DNA from: a bacterium A37T11 | GTDB lineage: Bacteria; Bacteroidota; Bacteroidia; Sphingobacteriales; Sphingobacteriaceae | DNA length: 64,000 nucleotides | Assembly: GCA_900109895.1 (NCBI GenBank) | Contig: FOBR01000005.1 | Location: 124,001-188,000 of the forward strand | Reading direction: 5' to 3' | Part shown: in pieces, positions 41,189 to 50,834 of the stretch | Layout of the letters: each line of letters begins with the position of its first letter | Numbering within the stretch: the first letter of the stretch is position 1 | The notes under the pieces: model-generated | Databases searched by the model: none | What the model was told of the DNA's origin: nothing | What the model saw: the letters and a program-made list of their open reading frames with translations, nothing else | Program-made: the position numbers and the translations under genes

Positions 41189-44100
41189 GTGCTCAAAATA
41201 ATTACTTGGATGTGTTTATCCCTGGTGGTACCATTGATAGGCCGTTCACAGGACAGGGCAGCAGATCATGTTGTTTTCACCGGCGATTCAACGTTCTTTT
41301 TGCCGGATGAGGGCCCTATTCGTACGTTTTTCCTGAACCCGGTTGGCCCACCGAAACCAGGCTGTCCGGATCCACTCGAAATTCCGCTAGCTAAGGCGGT
41401 TTCACTAGTTCGGATAAATACGGCGTGGTGGCTACATCCTGATCAGGGAACAAGCGAACCGGACTCCACCTGCAACTGCTTCACAAAACAGGATGTGGTC
41501 AATAAGCTACGGGAAATATTGTACAAAAACAGGTATAAAACCGTTCTTTTGATCACGGAACATCCTATTTATGGCGATGGAAAAACGGGTCGTTTCCTTC
41601 GGAAAATATTTGCCCCGGTGGATGACAGGAACCACCCCCTTTATAAGGAAATGGTGCGGAGCCTGGAATCTGTTGTGCAGGATTTTCCCAATGTGATCTG
41701 TATTTCAGGCCATGAAAAGGGTCAGGAACTGATCATAAGTCCTGAAAACAAACGCCTGCAGCTGGTTAGCGGAATCGGCAACAAGCATCCGTCGCCAATA
41801 ACCGCAAAAAATGCCCTGTATGCCAACACGGGTAAAGGTTATATCATGGCCGACTTGTTGGCGCCGGACAGTATACGGTTCAGATTCATGGCAGGCACGG
41901 GCCATTTTACAGAAGTTTTTCACTACACCTGGCACCGGCTTCCATACCTGGAAGGGGCGGTCAAAGCCGGAGCCGCTCTATTTGGTGATAGCGTACGGGC
42001 AGCTGCACATCCGGCCTATATGCACGGATCCTTTTACCGCTTTTTCATGGGAAATAACTACCGACGGGAATGGGCAGATACCGTTAGGCTGCCGGTTATA
42101 CAAATATCCCGGATGCTGGGCGGTTTAACCCCCACACAGCTTGGCGGCGGCCTGCAATCTACTTCCCTGCGGCTGGTAGATGCCAATGGGAAAGAATATG
42201 CGCTCAGGTCGGTTGAAAAAAAACCGGACCTCATTGTGCCCAAACCTTTTGAAGGTACTGTGGTAAAGGATGTACTGGATGACGTGATCAGTTCACAACA
42301 TCCATACACAGCACTCGTAGTTCCGCCCATAGCGCAGGCAGCCGGCATCCCGCATGCTACGCCCTTTATCGGGGTGGTTGCCCATGATACAGCGTTGGGC
42401 ATGTTCGAGCCCCTGTTTGTGGGTAAGGTAGCACTGCTGGAAAACCGGGAACCCTTGGGCAAGTCAGACAACTATGAAAAAACGCTTAAGAACTTGCAAA
42501 AAGATCATGATAATAGCTACGATGCGCGTAGCTTTTTAAAGGCGCGAATGGTAGACCTGTTCCTGGACGATTGGGACCGGCACGGTGATCAATGGCGTTT
42601 TTTTGATGAGAACCGGAAAACAAAGGGTGCTGATAGCTATTATCTGGCGGTTCCTCGCGACCGGGATATGGTGTTTTATGTGACGCAGGGTTTCTTTCCG
42701 GTCATTGTAAAGCGGCTGCTGGCCTGGCCCCGGGTTTACGGCTTTGGTCCGGATATTACCAAAGGCGTACATGATTATTTGTACAAATCTGCATTTTTAA
42801 ATGCGCATCCGGCCAGTCAGCTTGCCTACGGCGATTGGATGAAGGCTGCAGATGAATTCAGGAACGCTTTAACCGACACGGTACTGGAACAATCCCTTAA
42901 AGGCCTGCCTCCGGAGATTTATCCCTTAAGGCACGATGAACAGCTGGCTATGCTAAAATCACGGCGGGATGGTTTGCCGAAGGCCATGGATAAATACTAC
43001 CGTTTTGTCAATCAGATTGTAGACATCCGTGCCAGCGACAAGGCTGAGCTGCTGAAGATTAATAGCCTGCCCGACAGTGATGCGCTACGGGTAACGATGC
43101 GGAAGAAAACCAAAAAAGGCCAGGTGGGCGACACGATCATGGACAAGGTCTATCCCAAAAAGCTTACCCGGGAGATCAGGCTGTACCTGGGTGAGGGGGA
43201 TGACAGCGTTTCCATTAACAATCCGGACAGCCACATAAAGATCCGGATTATTGGCGATAAAGGCGATAAACGATATACGGTGCTGGCGGCCCGCAAAAAG
43301 GTGGAGTTGTATGACCGGAAGGAAAATAGATACGATGATCCGGCGGGCAGGTTACAAAAGCACCTTAGTAAGGAAAAATCCAACACGGCCTTTGACCCGG
43401 TCAATCTTTATAATACCGCGATTCCATTGCTGAATGTGGCATACAATCCCGACGACGGGGTGTATTTAGGTGCTGGTTTCCGTTATACCCGCCAAAAGGG
43501 GTTTCGGAAAACCCCGTATGCTTCCTTACATCAGCTGATGATCTCCCATGTCTTTGGTACGGCCGCTTTCAATGTGACCTACACCGGTGAATGGATCCAT
43601 GCCATTGGCAATATGGATATTACGGCTTCGGCGTTGATCAGGGCGCCAGACAACAGCCAGAACTTTTTCGGCAGGGGAAACGAAACGCCTTTTGACAAAG
43701 CTGACGGTTATGCCCGGTACTACCGGATCCGGTTTGACCTGCTCCAGTTTGACGGCGCGTTGCGCTGGAAGGGAAACCAGCACTGGACGCTGAGCGTTGG
43801 GCCATCCCTGCAACTCTACCACATGAAGGCCGAAGATAACGAAGGCCGCTTTATCAACCAGACTTCAATGATCCATGGGTATGATAGTACGCTTATGGCC
43901 AAAGACAAGATGCATGCCGGGCTGGTGATGAACTACCAGCTGGACCATCGCAGCAGCCCCATTTTACCTACTTGGGGAAATTACTTGCGCATTAAAGTGC
44001 AGGCTTATGCCGCATTGAACAGCTATTCCAGAAACTTTGCCCAAGTATTTTCGCAATTTGCGTTTTACAAAAGCCTGGACAAACAAGAGCGTATCATTTT

Positions 44101-44473
44101 TAGCGATCGCCTGGGGGGTGGGCTGACATTGGGCCAAACGGCATTTTACCAGTCTGTGTTCCTGGGTTCTGAAGGCAACCTGATGGGCTACCGCAAATAC
44201 CGCTTTGCCGGTCAGCATGCGGCTTTTAATAATGCAGAACTTCGCTGGAACGCATCTGATTTTGGCAATTATATAGTGAAGGGGCAGATTGGTCTCTTTG
44301 GTTTTTACGATGTGGGCCGTGTATGGCAGCAAGGCGAAAGTTCGGATAAATGGCATAACGGCGTTGGTGCGGGCGTCTACATTTCCCCGGCTTCACTGGC
44401 CATTCTGCGTTTTAGCTATGGTCATTCCAGCGAGGGCTGGTACCCCAACTTTGCGATGGGATGGCGGTTTTAA
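41189..44473 (+). CDS. BamA/TamA-type outer-membrane protein with degenerate phosphoesterase N-terminus
   Basis: An up to 1094-residue exported protein. The frame opens with GTG 41189; ATG 41210 (MCLSLVVPLIGRSQ) is the better start because it gives a compact signal peptide. Residues about 30-190 resemble the C-terminal half of a calcineurin-like phosphoesterase (INTAWWLHP, then LLITEHPIYGDG, then CISGHEKGQEL). The N-terminal metal-binding motifs (GD-x-x-x, GNH) are missing. A large middle domain (about 280-690) is followed by a 16-strand-type surface-antigen barrel (FDPVNLYNTAIPLLNVAYNPDDGVYLGAGF to FAMGWRF). It may be an outer-membrane insertase relative or an exoenzyme. Catalysis by the front domain looks lost. 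Confidence 0.8.
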   Translation: MLKIITWMCLSLVVPLIGRSQDRAADHVVFTGDSTFFLPDEGPIRTFFLNPVGPPKPGCPDPLEIPLAKAVSLVRINTAWWLHPDQGTSEPDSTCNCFTKQDVVNKLREILYKNRYKTVLLITEHPIYGDGKTGRFLRKIFAPVDDRNHPLYKEMVRSLESVVQDFPNVICISGHEKGQELIISPENKRLQLVSGIGNKHPSPITAKNALYANTGKGYIMADLLAPDSIRFRFMAGTGHFTEVFHYTWHRLPYLEGAVKAGAALFGDSVRAAAHPAYMHGSFYRFFMGNNYRREWADTVRLPVIQISRMLGGLTPTQLGGGLQSTSLRLVDANGKEYALRSVEKKPDLIVPKPFEGTVVKDVLDDVISSQHPYTALVVPPIAQAAGIPHATPFIGVVAHDTALGMFEPLFVGKVALLENREPLGKSDNYEKTLKNLQKDHDNSYDARSFLKARMVDLFLDDWDRHGDQWRFFDENRKTKGADSYYLAVPRDRDMVFYVTQGFFPVIVKRLLAWPRVYGFGPDITKGVHDYLYKSAFLNAHPASQLAYGDWMKAADEFRNALTDTVLEQSLKGLPPEIYPLRHDEQLAMLKSRRDGLPKAMDKYYRFVNQIVDIRASDKAELLKINSLPDSDALRVTMRKKTKKGQVGDTIMDKVYPKKLTREIRLYLGEGDDSVSINNPDSHIKIRIIGDKGDKRYTVLAARKKVELYDRKENRYDDPAGRLQKHLSKEKSNTAFDPVNLYNTAIPLLNVAYNPDDGVYLGAGFRYTRQKGFRKTPYASLHQLMISHVFGTAAFNVTYTGEWIHAIGNMDITASALIRAPDNSQNFFGRGNETPFDKADGYARYYRIRFDLLQFDGALRWKGNQHWTLSVGPSLQLYHMKAEDNEGRFINQTSMIHGYDSTLMAKDKMHAGLVMNYQLDHRSSPILPTWGNYLRIKVQAYAALNSYSRNFAQVFSQFAFYKSLDKQERIIFSDRLGGGLTLGQTAFYQSVFLGSEGNLMGYRKYRFAGQHAAFNNAELRWNASDFGNYIVKGQIGLFGFYDVGRVWQQGESSDKWHNGVGAGVYISPASLAILRFSYGHSSEGWYPNFAMGWRF

Positions 44474-45741
44474 ACAATTCCTTTACGGTTAGAGTCAAAT
44501 TTGATCATGATAAATAGGAGCATCGTGAAGCTCCATAGGGACGACCCACCGTAGCTAATAAAGGGCAGCGGGATACCGATGACCGGCACAATGCCGATGG
44601 TCATGCCGATGTTGATAAAGAAATGAAAGAACAATATAGAGGCTACGCCATAGGCATAGATACGCGCAAAGGCTGAGCGCTGCCGCTCGGCGATATTTAT
44701 AATGCGAAGCAGTAAGGTAAGGTATAGCCCAATGATGACCATAGAACCCACAAAACCCCATTCCTCCCCAATGGTGCAAAAAATGAAGTCGGTACTTTGT
44801 TCAGGGACGAAATCATATTTTGTCTGGGTACCCTGCAAGTATCCTTTGCCAAAGATGCGGCCCGAGCCAATGGCGATTTTTGATTGGTTAAGGTTATAGC
44901 CTTCACCTCTGGGGTCATTGATCTTGCCCAGCATTACGTCAATACGATTACGTTGATGGGCCTGCAGTATATGGTTATAGGCAAAATCGACACTCAATAC
45001 ATATAGACTGGCTGCGCCGAATAAAATAAGCGTAGCTGTGATGGCTTTGCGGCTCTTTCTAAACTGCCAGATGGCGATGCCGGCAATCACCGCCAACACG
45101 ACGATGATATGCCACTGTACAAATAATAGGCAAAGTACAAACAGGACGATAGCCAACCCGCCAAGGATCATAAATCTTCCGGATACATACCCCTCCCGGT
45201 AAAATACAAAGGTCAGGGAGAAGAAAGCCAGCGCAGAGCCTGTATCGGGTTGTTTCATGATCAGGGCGATGGGGATCAACAGGATGAGCACCCCAATAAA
45301 CAACACTTTTTTAGTTGGGTTCTTATTGCTATTGGCACTTAAAAATTGCGCCAGCATAAGTGTGGAGGCCAATTTGGCAAATTCTGAGGGCTGTAGCCGG
45401 AAAGAGCCGATGGGTATCCAGGCCTGGTTGCCGCCCACGTTGCGGCCTACCACGAGCACGGCCACCAGGAGCAATAGCGTAATGCCGTAAAATACGGGCG
45501 CCGATGAGCTGTAAAACTTGCTGTCTATGATCATCATGGCAATGGCCAGGATAATGGCCGTGATGATAAACATAAATTGCTTGCCATAATTGGTGCTCAT
45601 GCTTAGGATGCTTGGGTGCTCCGGATCAAACACGGCCGCATGGATATTGAACCAGCCGATGATGCACAGACTAAGCCATAACAGTACCGTTATCCAATCA
45701 ATATTGCCAGCAAATATTTTCCGTTGACTATTCTGGGCCAT
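44470..45741 (-). CDS. rodA: Rod-shape-determining peptidoglycan glycosyltransferase RodA
   Basis: A 423-residue SEDS-family membrane protein with about ten helices. It polymerises lipid II for lateral wall growth together with PBP2. Motifs include WIPIGSFRLQPSEFAKL, KQPDTGSALAF, RIFGKGYLQGTQTKYDFVPEQSTDFIF and the C-terminal GIPLPFISYGGSSL. It overlaps the mrdA stop by 14 bases and its own stop overlaps the convergent outer-membrane gene by four bases. It is the last gene of the mre operon. Confidence 0.95.
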   Translation of the reverse strand: MAQNSQRKIFAGNIDWITVLLWLSLCIIGWFNIHAAVFDPEHPSILSMSTNYGKQFMFIITAIILAIAMMIIDSKFYSSSAPVFYGITLLLLVAVLVVGRNVGGNQAWIPIGSFRLQPSEFAKLASTLMLAQFLSANSNKNPTKKVLFIGVLILLIPIALIMKQPDTGSALAFFSLTFVFYREGYVSGRFMILGGLAIVLFVLCLLFVQWHIIVVLAVIAGIAIWQFRKSRKAITATLILFGAASLYVLSVDFAYNHILQAHQRNRIDVMLGKINDPRGEGYNLNQSKIAIGSGRIFGKGYLQGTQTKYDFVPEQSTDFIFCTIGEEWGFVGSMVIIGLYLTLLLRIINIAERQRSAFARIYAYGVASILFFHFFINIGMTIGIVPVIGIPLPFISYGGSSLWSFTMLLFIMIKFDSNRKGIV

Positions 45742-47731
45742 AATGATCGGTTAAGGGGGTAAATGGGGCCAATAACTGCTGGGTGGCCGTTGTGCCTTCA
45801 GGTACAGGAAGCTCATACTGTTCCACTTGTGGGAATAGGGTATCGATGCTCACGGGAAGGTCTTCGGCATTCACCGGTTTGCCAGCTTTTTTTACTTCGG
45901 GCTGATTGAGTTTGGGCAGCAGACTGGTTTTATAGATGCGGTCTTGTATATATTGCGGTAAGGTAATGCTGTCTTTGAGGTATTTTTCTACCAGCATACT
46001 GGCAATGGGGCCTGCCCAGGTAGCCCCGTATCCGCCATTTTCTACAAAGACGGCAATGGCGATTTTCGGGTTGACCCGGGGTGCGTAAGCAAAAAATACG
46101 GAGTGGTTCTCCCCATGGGGGTTTTGGGCGGTGCCCGTTTTTCCGCACATTTCTATATCGGCAATACGTACGGCATAGGCTGTACCTCCTGGACGATTAA
46201 CGGCCCGGCTTAGCCCCTCAATAACCGGGGGATAATATTTTTCATCGACGCCGGCATAGATCTTTTCCGTAAATTCGGGTTTCGTGATCTTCTTCTCGCC
46301 GATCGCTTTAATCAGGTGGGGCCGGTAATAAAAGCCGTTATTGGCCACAATAGCCATAATATTGGCCATTTGAAGGGGGGTGATGCCCATTTCGCCCTGA
46401 CCAATGGATAGGGAGATGTTATAGCTGGAGCCCCATTTATCATTGCCGTAACCTTTGGTGTAAAAATTGGACGTAGGCAATAAGCCGTTATTTTCATGAG
46501 GCAGGTCAATGCCCAGCTTGTGGCCGATCCCAAATTTAGTGACCGCATCCCTCCAAAGGGTGTAAGCTTTGGAACCACGCATGCCCCGGCTGTCAATCAT
46601 GTGGGCATAGGTATAGCCATAATAGGTATTGCATGACCAGGCAATGGAATTATACAGATCCGTTGAGCCGTGCGAGTGGGTACAGCGCATAATCTTGCCG
46701 CCCCCGTAATGGTACCCGCCTGCGCAGAAATAGGTGGTTTCAGGACGGGCAATACCGGCTTGCTGGGCGGTAAGTGCGCTGACGACTTTAAAGACCGATC
46801 CGGGCGGGTATTGTGCTTGAATAGGCCGGATGAACATGGGGTTATAAGGGTCTTTGAACAAATTCATGAGGTTGTTGCCGCGCTCGCGGCCTACCAGCGA
46901 GTTGGGGTCATAGGTGGGGCTGCTTACAAAGGCGAGTATCTCACCCGTGGAAGGTTCAATGGCGACAATGGTGCCCACTTTGTTTTTCATCAGTTTTTCA
47001 CCCAGCACTTGCAGGTCTTTGTCAAGGGATGACACCAAACCTTCGCCGGCTACGGCTATTGTGTCATACTTGCCATCCATAAAATGGCCTTTGGGGCGGT
47101 TAAAGGCATCTACCATGACATTTTCTACGCCGCGCTGACCGCGTAAGAGGTCTTCATAAGCGCGCTCAACGCCGCTTATGCCAATGTAATCACCTTGTTT
47201 ATAAAATCCGCCTGAACGCTCAATATCTTTGTCACTAACCTCGCCGATATAGCCTAAAAACTGGGCTGCAATGCTGTCCGGATAACTCCTGACGGTACGG
47301 TTCTGCACGTAGAACCCGCTAAATTCATACAGATGTTCCTGCAGGCGTGCATAGGTTTTGGAGGATAACTGTTTAATAAAGATGGAGGCTTTATAAGGCG
47401 AGTATTTGCGGGCTTTCTCCAGCCGTTGCCTAAAATCGGCCGTGTCAATGTTGACCAGCTGGCAAAACAGGGCCGTGTCTGGCTCTTTAACATCACGTGG
47501 GGTGACCAGCACGTCATAAACCGGCTCGTTCTGCACCAAAATCTTGCCTTTCCGGTCAAGGATCACTCCCCGGGCCGGATATATATCAATTTTGCGCAGG
47601 ACATTGTTATTGGCGGCAAGAAAAGACGAGTCATCAATGACCTGCAGATAAAATAACCGCAGGGCAATTAAAAAAGCCACGGATATAAAGATACCCTGGA
47701 CTACGTACTTACGTGCAAAATAGCTGTTCAA
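45728..47731 (-). CDS. mrdA: Penicillin-binding protein 2, peptidoglycan transpeptidase
   Basis: A 667-residue class B PBP. It has an N-terminal anchor helix (about 10-30) and a dimerisation domain (YPARGVILDRKGKIL). The transpeptidase domain has S312-V-F-K315, the SCN motif (S366-C-N368) and KTGTAQNPHGENHS. It crosslinks new wall in partnership with RodA, whose gene follows directly. The start is 3 bases after the mreD stop. The C-terminal 60 residues are a proline-rich extension typical of Bacteroidota members. Confidence 0.95.
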   Translation of the reverse strand: MNSYFARKYVVQGIFISVAFLIALRLFYLQVIDDSSFLAANNNVLRKIDIYPARGVILDRKGKILVQNEPVYDVLVTPRDVKEPDTALFCQLVNIDTADFRQRLEKARKYSPYKASIFIKQLSSKTYARLQEHLYEFSGFYVQNRTVRSYPDSIAAQFLGYIGEVSDKDIERSGGFYKQGDYIGISGVERAYEDLLRGQRGVENVMVDAFNRPKGHFMDGKYDTIAVAGEGLVSSLDKDLQVLGEKLMKNKVGTIVAIEPSTGEILAFVSSPTYDPNSLVGRERGNNLMNLFKDPYNPMFIRPIQAQYPPGSVFKVVSALTAQQAGIARPETTYFCAGGYHYGGGKIMRCTHSHGSTDLYNSIAWSCNTYYGYTYAHMIDSRGMRGSKAYTLWRDAVTKFGIGHKLGIDLPHENNGLLPTSNFYTKGYGNDKWGSSYNISLSIGQGEMGITPLQMANIMAIVANNGFYYRPHLIKAIGEKKITKPEFTEKIYAGVDEKYYPPVIEGLSRAVNRPGGTAYAVRIADIEMCGKTGTAQNPHGENHSVFFAYAPRVNPKIAIAVFVENGGYGATWAGPIASMLVEKYLKDSITLPQYIQDRIYKTSLLPKLNQPEVKKAGKPVNAEDLPVSIDTLFPQVEQYELPVPEGTTATQQLLAPFTPLTDHYGPE

Positions 47732-47734
47732 TGC

Positions 47735-48250
47735 TTAACGTTTTTTCTTGCGATAAAAGATAAAATCAAAGAGCATTACCAATGCTACGGTAAAGATACA
47801 ACTTAATAAAATACTAACCAGCGTATAGGGTAAATTGGCAAAACTAAATGTTTCTAAAAGGAAAAGGGTAAGGTGGTGGAAAAACGTGAGTATAAAGGTG
47901 TAAATAAAAAACCAGCGTACATTCATCTCGCCCATACCCGGGGTGGCGTTGGGTTCATGGTTTTCTTTTTGGACGGAAATGTTAATAAACACGGTTCTTG
48001 CCCAGGCCAGTGCTACACAAGCGGCGGCCTGTACCCCCAGGGTGTCATAAAAGGCATCAACACATAAGCCTGTTAAAAAAGAGATGATAAAGAGCGATAA
48101 ATTGGAAATGCCTAAGGGCAATAGCAATAGAAAAAGTACATACGGAAAAGGGGTGGCCAGGTTATAATAGCCCATATTTTTAAATAAGAGCACCTGCATA
48201 AGCACGAGTACCACAAACCGGATTATATTTAACAAAAATACCCTACCCAC
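47735..48250 (-). CDS. mreD: Rod shape-determining protein MreD
   Basis: A 171-residue inner-membrane protein with about five helices (IIRFVVLVLMQVLLF, then FPYVLFLLLLPLGISNLSLFIISFLTGLCVDAFYD described in parts, and two C-terminal helices). It is part of the MreBCD elongation complex. MreD is weakly conserved in sequence; the identification rests on length, topology and its place between mreC and mrdA. The start overlaps the mreC stop by 8 bases. Confidence 0.9.
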   Translation of the reverse strand: MGRVFLLNIIRFVVLVLMQVLLFKNMGYYNLATPFPYVLFLLLLPLGISNLSLFIISFLTGLCVDAFYDTLGVQAAACVALAWARTVFINISVQKENHEPNATPGMGEMNVRWFFIYTFILTFFHHLTLFLLETFSFANLPYTLVSILLSCIFTVALVMLFDFIFYRKKKR

Positions 48251-49076
48251 CGTTATTCTTATCCTCTAATTGTTGTTTTTCATTCGCAAAATCGTCCTTC
48301 ACCACATAGACGTATTGAAGACTGTTGAAATTAGTGGTGAGGGCTACTTGTATCTCCAAAAAGCTTTTTCCTCCTTTAGAGCCGGTATTGATAACACGGC
48401 CTACACGGATGCCGGGTGGAAATACGGAATAACCGGAGGTGAATACTTCTTCGCCCTTTTTAACTTTTACATGGTTGGGGATGTCTTCCAGGTAGGCTAT
48501 ACGGGGGTTATAATTTCCTTCACCCCATACCAAGGAACCAAAGGCCTGGCTGGTCTGTAACGTGGCGCTAACTTTGGTATCGGCATGGAGCAGTGATTGG
48601 ATCGTGGCGAAATGCGGGGAAACATTCCATACGAAGCCAACAACCCCGGTAGGCGAAAGTACACCCATGCCTTTGCGGATGCCCTGCAAGGCACCTTTAT
48701 TAATGGTTATATAGTTATTTTTCTGATGGATGCTGTTGTTGATAACCTGGGCTACATAATATTCATACCGGCGCTTGGTAGTGGTATCTACTATGGCTCC
48801 TATTTGTACACTATCGGCATAGCCAGAACCTTTCAGCTGGTTTCGCAGGGATGCGTTCTCTTCTGCGAGGTGGTTGTTTACATCCCTAAGCCGTAAATAG
48901 GCCGTCCAACTATTAAATTGTTGGTAGAAATAGCCAACCACTTGGCTGGAAGAATTTATGGCACTGGCGCGTTGGTAGTCATTATTGCGTACTACCAGTA
49001 GGATTGAAAATCCAAAGAACAGGATAAACAAAAAGAAAGCGTTATACTTGCTAATGAATACCCAGAGATTACGCAC
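48243..49076 (-). CDS. mreC: Rod shape-determining protein MreC
   Basis: A 277-residue protein with one N-terminal membrane helix (about 10-28, NAFFLFILFFGFSILLVV), a short coiled coil (about 58-82, LRDVNNHLAEENASLRNQL) and the two-lobed MreC beta-barrel region (NNYITINKGALQGIRKGMGVLSPTGVVG; GDTK-like HADTKVSATL). It links MreB to PBP2/RodA in the periplasm. It lies 4 bases after mreB. Confidence 0.93.
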   Translation of the reverse strand: MRNLWVFISKYNAFFLFILFFGFSILLVVRNNDYQRASAINSSSQVVGYFYQQFNSWTAYLRLRDVNNHLAEENASLRNQLKGSGYADSVQIGAIVDTTTKRRYEYYVAQVINNSIHQKNNYITINKGALQGIRKGMGVLSPTGVVGFVWNVSPHFATIQSLLHADTKVSATLQTSQAFGSLVWGEGNYNPRIAYLEDIPNHVKVKKGEEVFTSGYSVFPPGIRVGRVINTGSKGGKSFLEIQVALTTNFNSLQYVYVVKDDFANEKQQLEDKNNGG

Positions 49077-49080
49077 AGGC

Positions 49081-50103
49081 TTATTGCATTAAAAATTTGA
49101 AACCACCAATATTTTTGAGGGCAATGCCTGTGCCGCGTACAACGGCCCTAAGGGGGTCTTCGGCAACATGCACTGGTAGTTTCGTTTTTGCTTGTACCCG
49201 TTTGTCCAGGCCACGGAGCAAGGCACCCCCGCCGGTGAGGTAAATACCGGTTTGGTAAATGTCGGCCGAGAGTTCGGGAGGGGTAATCTCCAGTGCCTTC
49301 AAAATAGCTTCTTCGATCTTGGAAATGGATTTATCCAGGCAATGGGCAATCTCGGTATAGGATACGGTGATCTGCTTGGGTACGCCGGTCATCAGGTCGC
49401 GGCCCTGAACGGCAAAGTCTGCGGGTGGTTCCTGTAGTTCAGGAAGTGCTGAGCCCACTTCGATCTTGATTTTTTCAGCGGTGCGCTCGCCGATCATGAT
49501 GTTGTGCTGGCGGCGAATGTACTGGACAATGTCTGAGTCAAAGTTATCACCGGCTACACGGATGGACTGGTCACAAACGATACCCGACAAGGCAATTACG
49601 GCAATTTCAGTGGTGCCACCGCCAATGTCGATGATCATGTTGCCCATGGGTTCCTCTACATCGATGCCGATACCTACGGCGGCGGCCATGGGTTCATGGA
49701 TGAGGTATACTTCTTTGGCTCCGGCTATTTCGGCCGAATCTCTGACGGCACGCTTTTCAACCTCGGTAATTCCGGATGGGATACAGATAACCATGCGCAG
49801 CGAAGGGAAAAACCAGCCCTTGCCGTTATTGACCATTTTGATCATCCCCCGGATCATATGTTCTGCCGCATTAAAATCGGCAATGACCCCGTCTTTCAGG
49901 GGGCGTACAGTACGTATATTATCATGGGTCTTGCCTTCCATTTGCATGGCTTGCCGGCCAATGGCTATGACCTTATTGGTGGTACGGTCAAAGGCGACAA
50001 TGGACGGTTCATCCACCACTACTTTATCATTATGTATGATCAGGGTGTTCGCGGTACCCAAATCGATGGCAACTTCTTGTGTAAACCAGTTAAATAACCC
50101 CAT
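49081..50103 (-). CDS. mreB: Actin-like rod shape-determining protein MreB
   Basis: A 340-residue bacterial actin that forms membrane-bound filaments guiding lateral wall synthesis. Nucleotide-binding motifs are present: IDLGTANTLI (phosphate 1), IIDIGGGTTE (phosphate 2) and LTGGGALLRGL (adenosine). The start is the ATG right after AAAGGAC. It is the first gene of the operon mreB-mreC-mreD-mrdA-rodA. A leftward TAAATTTG at 50204-50211 is a candidate -7 box, but the nearest TTG (50226-50228) is only 14 bases away, so the promoter is uncertain. Confidence 0.97.
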   Translation of the reverse strand: MGLFNWFTQEVAIDLGTANTLIIHNDKVVVDEPSIVAFDRTTNKVIAIGRQAMQMEGKTHDNIRTVRPLKDGVIADFNAAEHMIRGMIKMVNNGKGWFFPSLRMVICIPSGITEVEKRAVRDSAEIAGAKEVYLIHEPMAAAVGIGIDVEEPMGNMIIDIGGGTTEIAVIALSGIVCDQSIRVAGDNFDSDIVQYIRRQHNIMIGERTAEKIKIEVGSALPELQEPPADFAVQGRDLMTGVPKQITVSYTEIAHCLDKSISKIEEAILKALEITPPELSADIYQTGIYLTGGGALLRGLDKRVQAKTKLPVHVAEDPLRAVVRGTGIALKNIGGFKFLMQ

Positions 50104-50295
50104 TAAGAAAGTCCTTTTTAAAATTAAAAATATGCCTGCAAAACTAACACAAAATTCTTATATAGTGAATTTATGACTGCATCTTTCGAGGGTAATATAA
50201 GGACAAATTTATGAAAGGCAGGTAACAAAACGTAATTAAACCTTTTGTCATGGGCATGTGACAGCAAAATTTTTTAAGATTAAAAGATTATTCCT

Positions 50296-50303
50296 TAAAT
50301 TTG
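50296..50303 (+). promoter_or_regulatory. Candidate -7 element for the DsbD-like gene
   Basis: TAAATTTG fits TAnnTTTG and lies 57 bases before the ATG at 50360. The -33 position (50273-50275) reads TTT rather than TTG, so the match is partial. The rest of 50104-50359 shows only AT-rich sequence between the divergent genes. Confidence 0.35.
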
Positions 50304-50359
50304 TCCAAACAATGTCCGGTTAGCTTTGCTGGTTAGCCGGTGTTGAAATCAAATAAAAA

Positions 50360-50815
50360 ATGAGAACAATCCGTATTTGTATGTTGCTCATGTTAGCAAC
50401 GGTTATTGGCGCTCAGGCGCAGATGCTTAATCCTGTAAAGTGGACGTTTACTTCAAAAAAGGTAAAGGGGGATATTTATGAAGTGCATATGACGGCCGAT
50501 GTGCAAAGCGGGTGGACCATCTATTCGCAAAAGACGCCCGAAGGCGGGCCATTGCCCACCAAGATCACGTTTACTAAAAATCCGGAAGTGTTGGTAGGTG
50601 GCGAAGTGAAAGAAGTAGGCTCCCTGGGCAAAAAGCATGAAGATGTTTTTGGTGTGGATGTGCTTTACTACAAAGATAAGGTCGATTTTGTTCAGTTGGT
50701 TAAACTTAAGAGCAAAAAGCCTTCAAAACTGGCCGGGAAGGTTGAATTTATGGCTTGCGATAATCAGCAATGCCTGCCACCGGAAGAGGTTCCTTTTTCT
50801 GTGAGCCTGCAATAG
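50360..50815 (+). CDS. DsbD N-terminal (alpha) domain-like periplasmic protein
   Basis: A 151-residue exported protein (signal peptide to about residue 20, GAQAQ). It resembles the N-terminal domain of the disulfide reductase DsbD: VKWTFTSKK, WTIYSQKTPEGGPLPTKITF, and the active-site pair C136/C141 in FMACDNQQCLPP. In DsbD this domain passes electrons to periplasmic partners. Here it is a stand-alone protein without the membrane and thioredoxin parts. It may work with another reductase. It precedes an SGNH hydrolase by 19 bases. Confidence 0.85.
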   Translation: MRTIRICMLLMLATVIGAQAQMLNPVKWTFTSKKVKGDIYEVHMTADVQSGWTIYSQKTPEGGPLPTKITFTKNPEVLVGGEVKEVGSLGKKHEDVFGVDVLYYKDKVDFVQLVKLKSKKPSKLAGKVEFMACDNQQCLPPEEVPFSVSLQ

Positions 50816-50834
50816 CACATTTGCAGAAAAGGTA

